Shown here piece after piece: positions 19,698 through 30,118 of a DNA stretch of 64,000 bases (positions within the stretch are counted from its first letter, which is position 1; each line of letters starts with the position of its first letter). The notes beneath the pieces were generated by a model that saw only the letters and a program-made list of their open reading frames with translations, was not told the DNA's origin and did no database searches. Made by a program: the position numbers and the translations under genes. The stretch is from contig OZ024938.1 of assembly GCA_964017235.1 (NCBI GenBank), positions 61,247,816 to 61,311,815 on the forward strand, read 5' to 3'. The stretch is from Sabellastarte sp. h YS-2021 (lineage: Eukaryota > Annelida > Polychaeta > Sabellida > Sabellidae).

Positions 19698-21888
19698 CTG
19701 TTCAATAGAAATGCCTGGAATTATAACTTTGCCAACAGAGCTGACATATTTGTATTTTTCATTTCACCTGTACAATGTGTAAGATGTTTGACCTTTTTAA
19801 TTCAATACACCTTCATAAACAATAAAATGGAAAGTCAAACTTGCATGACAACCATTGTTTGTCCCTGATTGAATCACTATCCAGAATTGTAAAGAAAATT
19901 GTTAACAGAAAATAAAAACCTCAAACGAATGTTATGTGGTTCTTGATATTACATCTATAAAAACTATCTGAACTAGACATTGCATCTCGACGCAGTGTAT
20001 CCCCGGATGGGATATGGCTGAAGCGTGAATGTGTCGGGCTTGAGCCTGTTTCCTGGAGCACCAGGTCAGGATTCTCCATAGTAGGGCACAAAGAGTTTAC
20101 AAAGGGCACAAAGACTTACTCCCCCCCTCCTTAAATAGGCATCCACCATGGTGTTGTCTGTAGCTATGGTAGCAATAAGGTTCAAGCAGAGGTGTTGGAA
20201 CTCCTTAAGGGCCAAAAGACCGCCTTGGTTCCACATACTTTATGTGTAACTTGCTTCTGGAAGGGACCAGGTTCCCCTTGTAGTGTTCCCCTAAGTGGGC
20301 ACTCGGTCTTCTTGATGCATCTGTAAGGATTTGCAGAGCATATTTAAGTAGGTGTAATGGTTGACCTTGAAGCACATAATCATCCTACAACCACCATTTT
20401 AGATGGGGTGGAGTGAACTGGGATCACCTTTTCTAGTGAGTCTGGTACCCTTCAGCTGTTCTTCAAGTGCCACTGTATCGGCCTCATGTGGAGACGACCT
20501 AGGTGGACTTGCTTCTGTATGGGTATCAGTAACCCACACAACCCCACGGTGGAAAACACTAATAGCCATTTATGAGAACTGTGACCCCTGGTCTGATTAA
20601 CAGATAAATTTACCATTGCATTGCTTGAGTTGTGAAAACCGGCAAATGGGTTATAATCTTGAGGGGAAGGCTCAGGCAGTCTGGGAGGCCAGTCTAGGAG
20701 GGTGGATCACTGTATATCACTGGAACCCGTAAGAAAAACTTGATGAACCTCCACAGTAACTGATACAGCAGACTTCTTGCTGGCAGTAGACTCACCAGTC
20801 CGGTTGAGTTTGGCATCTCACCAGGACCAGTAACTGGCTGGTGTGGGGTCTAGTAACATAAGGCTGACATGTAGTTGGACAAATCTTGTTGGGAAAGTCT
20901 TCTTATCTATAGTCACTTTCGACCAGCTAGGAGGTCCGGACAGTAGGCTGGCTGACTCGTCTAGTAGGTTGAAACAGTCATCTCACCTAGACTAAAGACT
21001 GGTATAAGAATTTCTCTGTAATCAATTTCCTCGGGCAGTAACTGGTTGGTCTAACACTTTCAACCAGCTAGGAGGTCCTGACAGTTGGCTGGCTGACTGG
21101 TCTGGTTGGTTCAGACAGTCATCTCACCGAGACTAATGACACACGAGAATTTCTCTGTAACCAATTTCCTCGGGCAGTAACTGGTTGGTCTGAGATGGCC
21201 ACTTGGACCCTTAAAAGGCTACTGCTGGTCTGTTAGCCAGTCCTGTGGACCTGCCCAGTACCAGGGCCTAACCGGCTATAGGTGAAGCAATGATCTGTAA
21301 AAAGTTCCTGGTGGCTCCACAGTTCTGCAAAAAATCATAGGAGCTGGCAGAACTGGGCGAATTAGACTACATCTGAACAGGGGTAGGCTTATATGAAACA
21401 ACTGCCTTCTTCCTGTCCATAACTGTGGAATCAGCAGATTTTCTCTGTAACCAACACGCCTCTGTAACCAGTAAGCCTGGATGCTGCTACTCCATCATGT
21501 ACTCAACCTCCAAAGCCATTTTCAACAGTTTCCATGCAACAAAGTCAGCAATAAGTGTGAAAATATCTCTTTGGTCAGCCATAGGATGATCTAACTTTCT
21601 GTATATGAGACCTGGGCCAAAATGTGAAAAAATGGCCAAAATCTGACCTTTTAGATGCCACCAGTGACCTTGAAATAGAAGGTCAAGGTCACAAAACAAT
21701 AGCCTTTGTGGCATTGCCCATATATACCCACATACCAAATTTGAAAGGTCTAACTAAAATATTTTTTAAGTTATCATGTCCAAAATGAAATCTCTGCAGC
21801 AGCGGTGGCAGCGGCAGTGGCATGACCATACTGAATCCTAAGTATCCCCGACTTTCGTCAGGGAATACAATAATGTATACACCATTAC
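19698..21888 (-). other. Intron with local repeats
   Basis: Contains a 141-bp tandem pair (about 20914-21195; each unit holds CCAGCTAGGAGGTC and ATTTCTCTGTAA) and, at about 21590-21845, a segment with GACCTTGAAATAGAAGGTCA and AAGGTCAAGGTCAC that looks like an interspersed repeat. Short frames here have no support. Confidence 0.6.
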
Positions 21889-22000
21889 CTATTGACTTGT
21901 TTGCTTTATCTACTGGACTATCCTGTTTGTCATCAGTGTCCATAGTCTGAGTGGTTGGTTCTGGTTCTTCCTTTGTTTCTACAGAATCCATATTGTGAGT
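21889..22000 (-). CDS. Unrecognised coiled-coil protein, second visible exon
   Basis: 112 bases between acceptor TGTTGTTTTGTAG and donor ATAG|GTAATG, entering in phase 0 and leaving one base. It encodes THNMDSVETKEEPEP... ending NKSI, a short acidic, Thr/Asp-rich linker between the CxxC region and the coiled coil. It contains an ATG (MDSVETK) that could serve as an alternative start for a shorter isoform lacking the CxxC region. Confidence 0.8.
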
Positions 22001-23522
22001 CTACAAAACAACACATGTTACTCATTAATCAACAGAACAAATCAATGTATACTTAAATACTTCAAATCCTGGATATTCTCTTAAACTTGTTGGATGTGGT
22101 GAGAATACATGTCACCACATTGCACCACAATCCATGCAGGATTACCATTTTGGGGGTTTTGAGTTTGGGGAGTGACTTGTATATTGCTTGACTGTACCTG
22201 TAAGGTTAGACTTGCTTTTGTCAGGGCTGGCTTTTCCTCCAAAAGTCATACAGTACCCATATGTTACACAGAAGACAAAGGACTTGGTGAAAGTCTACTG
22301 TATGGTGTGCTAGTTCTATTAACATTATTATTCTCAAAATAAGAAATTTCTTACAATGTATTCATTTTCTTAGAAAAAAAACTTTCAGTAGAAGAAGAAT
22401 TTCTATGAATATGAATTTTCAGATTTTTACACGAAAAGTGCATTTGTAATACTCTTTTTCTGGAACTAATGCCTTCAAACTGACCAACAAATACAATTCT
22501 AATTCTGTTTGTTTGCTACACACCTATTGCATCCAACTTGTCCTCATCACATTTATAAGAAGTGCAAAAATTACAATGAATTTAAAAAATAAACTAAGAA
22601 TGTTAGTGCAATGAATCCTGATGCAAAATAATTCTACTTTGGTATTTACACTATTATTTATTACCCCTGTATTATTACAAACGATACAAGAAAATCTGGA
22701 TAAATGTTTGGTAGTTAAGATGTGCATGGGCCCACGTATTCTCATAGTGCATTACAAAAGAAACCAGTGTGACCAGGACTATAAACTTGTCACACCAGAA
22801 TAGTTAAATGCTATAGTTATTAAGATGTAGTTCAGAAATTCTAAACCAAGTTTGCAAATGTCTAGCCTATTGACATAGTGTTTAATTTGTCAGTACATTA
22901 ACCAAAAAGAAGTGCCTCAGAGAGCAGAAACCATTGCTGGAGATCCAGAATTAGATATTGTCCAAAATTCAGAAAAAAAACCAGTGGCCGACTGTGGATC
23001 CAGATCAACTTTGAGAATGTCCAAACTTGGGGTAGACCCAACGTCGGTGAAACTAAGACCCCTGGTAATTGATAGTTTTTGAGTCATGGAGAATGTTAAA
23101 AAATAGACACAAAAATTTTGGAGTCTTCATACATATCCTTATCATCCTTTAGGAGCCACATGGCCCTATTTGATGTATAGTTTTTTGCTATATGTGCTGA
23201 CTAAGAGACAAACAAATGAATGTGATTAAGACTTTGGGGAGGGTATAATGCTCTCAAAGAGCACTTGCTGTTTCTTTTTGACATTCATCATTAAGTTTCA
23301 CTTATGTTGGCATATCTATAGATCAGATTGTTAGCTGATACATGTAAACATAAGGCATTGCTGCTCTACAACCAGATCTACTATATACTGCCCCAACAAT
23401 GTTTGGCCAACATGCATGTCTGCTGCGATTTAAGCATTGACTACAAATATTTTAAATCATTAACCCTAGCACCTTAAGTGTTAATAGTTAATTGTGTACC
23501 ATTGTTTTTTCATAATATCTAC
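22001..23522 (-). other. Intron of the minus-strand gene
   Basis: Bounded by CAG|GTAGAT at 23522 and a TTTTGTAG acceptor at 22001. Contains a partial R1 repeat near 22.2 kb. The short frames at 22.5-22.8 kb have no support. Confidence 0.7.
22217..22305 (+). repeat. Interspersed repeat R1, partial copy 3
   Basis: Matches about 6640-6725: CAGGGCTGG, AAAAGTCATACAGTACCCAT, then GGACTTGGTGAAAGTCTAC. Lies in an intron of the minus-strand gene. Confidence 0.65.
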
Positions 23523-24083
23523 CTGAAACTGTTCATTTGACATGAGGTGTAATCCACAAGAGCTGCAATACCATCCACCATTGAGAGGGTCTCTTATATC
23601 ATAGTTATATCCCTGACCACCGTAAGTACTGGCACCATAGTTCCCAGTCCCATTTGATTTGTTCCTGTGATAATGATCAGTATCCCTGTAAGATCCCTGA
23701 GTGTCTGCCCTTTGGTAGTCCTCTGTCCTATAGTTCTGGTTCTCACTCCTGTGCTGATAACTTTGTTCCTGATACTCCCTACCTGCTACTGCATACTCAT
23801 TTCCCCTTGGTCTATATCCTGAATCAGTGGTAAACCTGTCACGTGATGAACTACGATAATCTCTTGACCTATGGCCTCCAGCAGCACCATCACGTGATGA
23901 CCTCGTTTCTGGATATCCAATAGAAGTGTTTATTGCAGGTATTTCCTGGTAGTTGCCTTCATTAGAGTTATGGTACGGCTCTTTTGATTGGCTGTATGCA
24001 GGTGGACCAGGACCACTTGGTTGCTGGATTTCCCCAAACTTCTCAGGAAGCCAGATCAGTTCCCCACCACAAGATGGGCACCT
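23523..24083 (-). CDS. Unrecognised protein with two CxxC modules, first visible exon
   Basis: 561 bases, 187 codons in phase 0, between acceptor TTTAACTTTTAG and donor TTTCAG|GTAGAT. It opens with RCPSCGGELIWLPEKFG and closes with WYCSSCGLHLMSNEQFQ, two CPxCG-type zinc-ribbon halves some 170 residues apart. The part between is disordered and rich in Tyr, Arg, Ser and Gly (RSRDYRSSSRDR, YQHRSENQNYR). Two separated CxxC pairs could form one zinc site or two partial ones; other ligands may lie upstream. No start codon at the exon edge, so at least one 5' exon is missing; I could not find it in this window. Confidence 0.8.
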
Positions 24084-24388
24084 CTAAAAGTTAAACAAAG
24101 ATAAGAAGTCTGTATGAATGTATTTTATGTCATTATGACCTTTTAAGACATTCCAGGATGATACTATTTGCTTTCAATTCTGATCTACACAAATGACAGA
24201 TAATGTTTATCCTTGAGGACTGGTGTAGTCTACTGGCGGTTGGTATAACAATGGTTAATTAGAAAAGGGTTCTGTGAACAAATTATTAATCAAACAGTAG
24301 CTAAAGAGAGTTGTCTCATTTGGATATCACCATAACTTCAATGACGAATGAAACATATCACAGTTTCACAGAAATGTATAAAGATTTA

Positions 24389-24634
24389 TGGGGTCACAGT
24401 AGCGCAGTGGTGACACACTTGCCTCCCACCTCTGAGGTCCGCGGCTCAAAACCCAAACCCTATGTGGGAAAGTTGGTAGTTGGCTAGTTGCTTACCAATG
24501 GTTGGCAGTTTACAATGCAGAACCTTGACCAACTGTATGTACTGGTTTTCTCTGCCCTTCCAGCTACCCGTCGTGATATGACCTGTACAGTGTTGAAAGC
24601 GATGTAAAACCACAAATGAATAAATAAATAAACA
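24389..24634 (+). repeat. tRNA-derived SINE, family A
   Basis: Head GGGGTCACAGTAGCGCAGTG, body TGGGAAAGTTGGTAGTTG, tail of AAATA repeats. Imperfect flanking match (AAAGATTTAT left, AAAAATTTAT right) may be a decayed target duplication. Lies upstream of the first visible exon of the minus-strand gene. Confidence 0.78.
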
Positions 24635-26073
24635 AAAATTTATTTTGAGTCAAAATTATGTGCAAGGGTGATTGACTCTTTCAATTTGCACCATACCTTG
24701 AGAGTTGCACATCTTAATCCATGGCATGTCAAATAGATATATAATAATCACATGATATTGAAACAGCAAAATACCTTGGCAATGGTTAGTGAATTTGTTA
24801 TTTGCAATGAAATAACTTATTCAAAGAAAATGGTTGTACTTCTATGTTTATGATGAGCCCAGTGCTACCATAATTATCCATCCATTTTCTATTACTTTCT
24901 GTTCAAAAGATCCCATTAAATGTCATGCAAAATACAGTATCTAACATCATTTATAATATCAAAGTATTCCAGTAGTAGAATCTTCTGAAACAATGGACGT
25001 TTTTAACATAGATTTACACACAAATACGTTTATTATTTAAATGGTGTGTTCCCACACAAATGAAAAATGAAGTTAATCATTGGGTGTTATTTTTAATACA
25101 ATTCATTTTAAACTAATAAACCTGCACCTTAGAGTTTTCTATATGTTGGAATTTTTTTAAATTGCCTTTACAACTGAGATAAAGCGAACTTCCTTGTGTC
25201 TGGTTGTAAATAGGTGAAGCATGTTTGAAAGAGGAAATTCAGATGAAGTTCTGGATTAAAATAATGTAGCCTGGACATAGGCGTAAGTCCATTATAATGG
25301 TATATTTCAAAAATAAGTATTTCCACACGTGTATGTCCATATGTAAGTACTACGTCAACAATTCGGTCAAAAAGGTTATAGTGTATTAAATAGATATCAG
25401 TATGTTAATATGTAAATATTATTGTTTGCAATCGGTGAAAACAATATATAGTTTAAAGATAACTTTTTATTACCGTTACACATAATTTATGAAAAAAAAA
25501 AATTCATGACTTCTTTATAGGTCTATAAAAGCTGTTCTGAGGAGAAAACCACATCAATATAAAAACAGAAAAAAACTTAAGATTAGACAGATGAAAATGA
25601 ACCTTCTGGTACTTCCGGAATTCAAACGAAGACCACCAAAGTCTTGAATGAATACATTATGATAACAAAAATTATTATAATAAATTTAGCATGTAAGGTT
25701 AGGCTGTTTGTGAGGTTTTCTTAATAATATGCAAGACTAACTCTATCCGGTAAAGACCATCTGTTACTAGATTTTAAAAGGTAGAAGTTGGACTCAGACA
25801 TTAAAAGGCTACACATGAAGTCTGTACTGGGAAATAAATGTACACAAAGGTGTTACACTTGAATTGAACGTCTGGAGAGAAAAAGTGTTTTCTGTCTAGC
25901 CCGTACATAGTCTTATCTTTGCAGAGACTACCTTCAAATATAGGAAGGTTATAGGTAACTTAGTAAATACGTGAGACAAAAAGTATCCATCCATAGATAT
26001 TATATTTGAAAATCAGATTTAATATTTAGTTTGTAAAATTTATACAGAGTCAACTTTATTGAATATATTATGT
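24635..26073. other. Non-coding stretch, possible upstream region of the host gene
   Basis: AT-rich; no exon, CpG-rich block or recognisable promoter identified. The missing 5' exon(s) of the minus-strand gene would lie here or beyond. Confidence 0.4.
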
Positions 26074-26226
26074 CAAATCAAAGTTCGGGTTTTATGTCCC
26101 GTTCAACTGCCAGGGTCATATTGGGACAGGTCTTCGACACTTTTCTCACTTGTGGGAGTCAAACCCCCACAGAGGTGACAGCCTGTAATTGGACGCCAAA
26201 CTTGCTGACCACTAGGCCATAAAGTA
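26074..26226 (-). repeat. tRNA-derived SINE, family B
   Basis: On the minus strand: GGCCTAGTGGTCAGCAAG (A-box region), GGTTTGACTCCCACAAGTGA (B-box region), then GACCTGTCCCAATATGACCC and a tail with GGGACATAAAACCC. The clearest copy of family B for head structure. Confidence 0.75.
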
Positions 26227-26345
26227 CCTATGGAATAGGCTATAACAGACTCAGTACCCTGGGTTTAACACTTTCTGTAACCTATAGCATAGTCATTATC
26301 AACAATATATTAGTAAAATTCTGATTAGTAAAGTAGTAAGGACCA

Positions 26346-26457
26346 GTATCCACCAATTGTCTTACAATATAAGACAATTCTATTTGACCGAATTATTGTC
26401 TTACAATATAAGACAATTGTCTTACAATATAAGACAATTGTCTTACAATATAAGACA
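26346..26457. repeat. Tandem palindromic 22-bp repeat
   Basis: Several copies of TTGTCTTACAATATAAGACAA, a unit that is itself an inverted repeat (TTGTCTTA / TAAGACAA). Three sit head to tail at about 26393-26457 and one stands apart at 26346-26370. Each unit could form a small hairpin or cruciform. Confidence 0.88.
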
Positions 26458-26471
26458 AGTCATTATGTAGT

Positions 26472-27466
26472 GGAAAGCCTCTCACACTTGTACATCCCAC
26501 CATACATGCACATACGGCTAAAATCGGCTAATTTGGAAGAGACACTAAAGCGGCAAATGTGATTTTATAACAGACTGTCGAGGTTGTACAGAGCCCACAA
26601 TGAAAATTGCCATACACATTTATTCTCTACGTGCATGCAGTATGGCTACAAACGCATCCATGCCTCAAGGGTAATTTGTGAGAGGCTTGGGCACGTGCGT
26701 TCTCCTTGCTAGTGTTGCAAGTGCTCCCCAATCACTTGCAGGGTTTGTCCATGCTGTATAATACACTCACGTGTACCTTGCATGTATATATTAACCCACT
26801 GTGCAGCCTGTAGCTTGTCGCAGTCTGTTCTTGACATTCACGTAGTGACACTCTTGTCGGGAGAATACACCTTGTTTGCAAGTGCAAATCTCTACTACCC
26901 TACTACCAGGCTATGCTTATATTTTTCAACTGTATTCGTAGCGCACTAAAGCCTCTCTTACATTCCATCGTACCTGCATGTACGTCCTGGTTACAGAGAA
27001 AAATCGCCTGACTCGCAAGGGACACTTAAGCTACACTTGCGATTTTATGACAGAATTTCAAGGTCGCACAGACCCTGCAATGAAAATTGACATGCACATT
27101 TTTTCTGCAAGCACGCAGTATAGCTACAAACGCGTCCATATCTCAAGGGTACTTACGAGAGACTTAGGCACGTGCATTATCCTTGCTAGTATTGCAAGAT
27201 CACCCCATTCACTTGCAGGGTTTGCACATGCCGTATAATACACTCACGTGTACCTTGCATCCATATTAACCCACTGTGGGGTCTGTAGCTAGCCGCAGTC
27301 TGCTCTTTGATGTTTAATTAATGACACTCTTTTTGGAAGAATACACTTTGTTCGTATGTGCAAATCTCTGCTACCCCACTACCAGGCTGCGTTCATATTT
27401 TTCAACATTATTTGCAGCACACTTACGTGTCTATACACGTACGACGGGATGTAAGAGAAGCTTTGC
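26472..27466. repeat. Tandem pair of 474-bp units with terminal inverted repeats
   Basis: Units at 26477-26950 and 26951-27424 align along their length with moderate divergence (shared blocks CAATGAAAATTG, TACACTCACGTGTACCTTGC, ACTACCAGGCT). The second unit starts GCCTCTCTTACATTCCATCG, and the array ends with ACGACGGGATGTAAGAGAAG, an imperfect inverted match, so the array looks like a non-autonomous DNA transposon amplified in tandem. The 86- and 102-residue frames here are incidental. Confidence 0.8.
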
Positions 27467-28460
27467 CTGTATATTAAAAATTAAAGTGACCTTTAACATT
27501 TTGTGTGAATCAGATCTGGATGACTTGATTATTAGAAGGAGAAACAAAAGTATACTTCGAACTGTCTCACTTAAGGTCAGGAATGGATTGAAAAACCTTG
27601 ACCTCAAAGGTGGGAATTATTTTGAATGAATAATGGTATAACGATATTTGATTCTGTTGTATTGTAAAACAATTTATAATTTATCAGTAAAGTTTCATAT
27701 CTACCCAATGTGTTTCAGCCTCTAGTAAAAGAATGATGGAATAATGTTTGTAGATTAGTTTATTCACAAATAGATAGCATATAGTCTAAAAATTCTCTTT
27801 TTTTCATTCATTTTGACAGATTAAGATATCCATAAGTTACCATGTACATTAGACTTTGTTTATCTTATTTCTGAACACTTGTACCCATCAACACATTATT
27901 TATCTTTTAAAGCCCAGGCACTGATTAAAATGGCTCTTACCGCTTATGTTGTGTTGAAAAGATTACTTTCTACAAGACAATTTTTATAACCATTTTTCTA
28001 CTTGCCGAACAAGTTTATTATCCATTGAAAAGTGAATGAAAAAGGGTGGAAGAGACTTAAATAATAGCCTTTCTAGACTCATGTGAACTATGAGAATATT
28101 ACATTTAATTGATAAAACTATCCACATTACATGCATACTTGTTTTGTGACCCAGAATATATAAATGTTATTTAAATCACATATTAATAAAAATTTCAGTG
28201 TGGCATATAGATACATTTTATTTTAATTCTTATCAATATCTCCCCCCCCCCCCCCCCCCCCCCCCCCGATACCGCTAAAAAAACACATCAACTGGAAAGT
28301 GAATAGAAGATGGATGAAAGTGACTTCAATACTAGCCTTGTCAGACGCATGGGGAATAATAGAAATAATAAATTGGCTGGTAAAATCTACGTACATGCAA
28401 GATAGCCCATAAGATTAAGATTTATAAGATCCTATATTAGAAATTTCTGTTTGGTATAGA
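27467..28460. other. Non-coding stretch with a long C-run
   Basis: A run of 26 C bases lies at 28242-28267; otherwise AT-rich sequence without recognised features. Confidence 0.5.
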
Positions 28461-28672
28461 TACTATAATAAGTAGAATTTTTTGCCAGAAGAAAAAAAAA
28501 ATTAATTAATTCTTCAGAAGAATTCACCAGAATTAATTTTCACTAATGGCTAGTTTGTACTTGAGATATTAATGCACATTTAAAATTTCACTTTGAATTA
28601 CTTTCAGTATATAAGCTCTTTGGATAAAATAGCTAATATGAATGCCCAGTGAAAATTTCAACTTATAAAGTA
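28461..28672. repeat. MITE family M1, copy 1
   Basis: Matches 58295-58505. Both start TACT...AGTAGAA and end GAAAATTTCAACTTA...AGTA, with AATTAATTTTCACT in the interior. Ends are mutually inverted and bounded by TA, suggesting a Tc1/mariner-type non-autonomous element. Confidence 0.65.
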
Positions 28673-29186
28673 CTTTGATTTATAACGAATAAACTCCTTA
28701 AATTCACTTATTTTCAATATAATCAACACTGGAATAACACCTTCTCCTGGAGTAAAATTAAAAGTATGAACTAGGGGTTAACTTAAGGAGTTGCATTGTC
28801 GTATTACAGAGGGGGTGGTATGCTATGCTATTTTATTCAGTTTAATATATCCTTATTGCACGTTATCATGGCGGATAACTGACTCACGTCCCACCACACA
28901 GGTCGCAAGATTGTTTCCAGAACCAAGCTGAAGTGAGACAATTGAAAGTTGCTGGCCCTCAGTGTGTCTGTTGTTTTCTGAGCACCATCATGACAAACTA
29001 GTACACATTGATTCCCTCCATGCTCACAACTACCCACCTGTGTATGACCTATAAAATGTATTCTGAAAACACAGAACTTACTACAAGACTAAAAGCACTG
29101 ATTGCACCACCTCAAATGCATAAATACAGCCCAAGCTAGAGTGACTTACATTACCCTAACCGAAAGATAGGGGCCTAGAGAGGACC
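28673..29186. other. Non-coding stretch
   Basis: A 66-codon minus-strand frame (28837-29037) is open but shows no recognised domain or splice context. Confidence 0.4.
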
Positions 29187-29345
29187 ATTTGTCAACGTCT
29201 CAGAGGTTCTTTAGCTTGCCACTGGAGATAGAACCTAATGACAGAGGACAGGCATTTTAACAGGTCCTCTGAACCACTGTGTATCTGCATGTACCTGGGA
29301 CTGAACCCAAATCCCCTGTGTTCTAAGACAACTGGCTTGGTATTG
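29187..29345 (-). repeat. tRNA-derived SINE, family C, copy 2
   Basis: Reverse complement aligns with 13990-14155: GGGTTCAGTCCCAGGTACA, CTGTCCTCTGTCATTAGGTT, GCAAGCTAAAGAACCT. Confidence 0.55.
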
Positions 29346-29524
29346 TTTTGGGTAGGAGCATTGCACCCGAGGTTATGAGCTCAAACCCCTTGCCTTGATC
29401 TAAGGCTCATATCCTGTAGTTTTGCACTGCAGAATCCTGGCCAGCTAGTATGGACTGCGTGCTTCTAACCCAACTGCTAATACTACAATCTCGTGATATA
29501 TGCAATGGTGAAAGATTAAAATAA

Positions 29525-29690
29525 GGGGCCGTATTCATGAAGCATACTTAGATAAGGTGACCTTAGATCTAACCAAGGGAAGCTTTTCCACTTAGGTTTT
29601 TTCTTAGAATTGGTATTCAAGAAACGATACTTAGATAAGGTCATCTTAAATTTTAAGAGAGGGAAAACTTCTAAGAACTCACAAGGTATA
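29525..29690. repeat. MITE family M2, partial copy
   Basis: Shares GGGGCCGTATTCATGAAGCA and ACTTAGATAAGGTGACCTTA with the complete copy at 54137-54332. The right inverted end is not recognisable. Confidence 0.55.
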
Positions 29691-29764
29691 TTTATTTATA
29701 AATTTATGAATGAAACTAAATCTGACACCTATACAGTTTTTAAACATGAGCTCTAGAGAGGCTC

Positions 29765-29905
29765 ACTTTGTTTTAGTTTTGTTTTTGTCACCAGACTTTC
29801 ATGAATTATGGTGTAGCGTGATGAGTACCCATCTCATCACTGACGTTAAGTAGCAATGGGCTATGTTACACTAAGCATCGAATGTGGCTAAAGATCACCG
29901 AATTG
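29765..29905 (+). repeat. 5S rRNA-derived SINE, copy 2
   Basis: Leader CTTTCATGAATTATGGTGTAG as in copy 1, then ACCCATCTCATCACTGACG and TTAAGTAGCA. The distal 5S-like part is decayed (AGCATCGAATG in place of TACTTGGATG). Confidence 0.6.
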
Positions 29906-30118
29906 CTGGTCAAGTATTTCAACAATGAGGAGGTAGTGGCGTGGCAGCAGGACAGACATAAAAACAAATATTATTCAGGGTTCAGAGTTCAAACTCTATA
30001 ACTTTTGTTTTAAAAACTTCTTGGGGTATTAGGGTTCTAGTTCTTTAACTCTACTTTTAACTCAGGTTGAACAAAGGTCATCCATGATGACATGCCACGT
30101 GACCAGCATTGCTCCTGA

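Noticed and set aside
26346-26457. CRISPR array
   Set aside because: The palindromic units are directly adjacent without unique spacers of constant length, and the context is eukaryotic.
28242-28267. G-quadruplex or functional role for the 26-base C-run
   Set aside because: A pure homopolymer of this length may be partly an assembly artefact, and nothing around it suggests a function.
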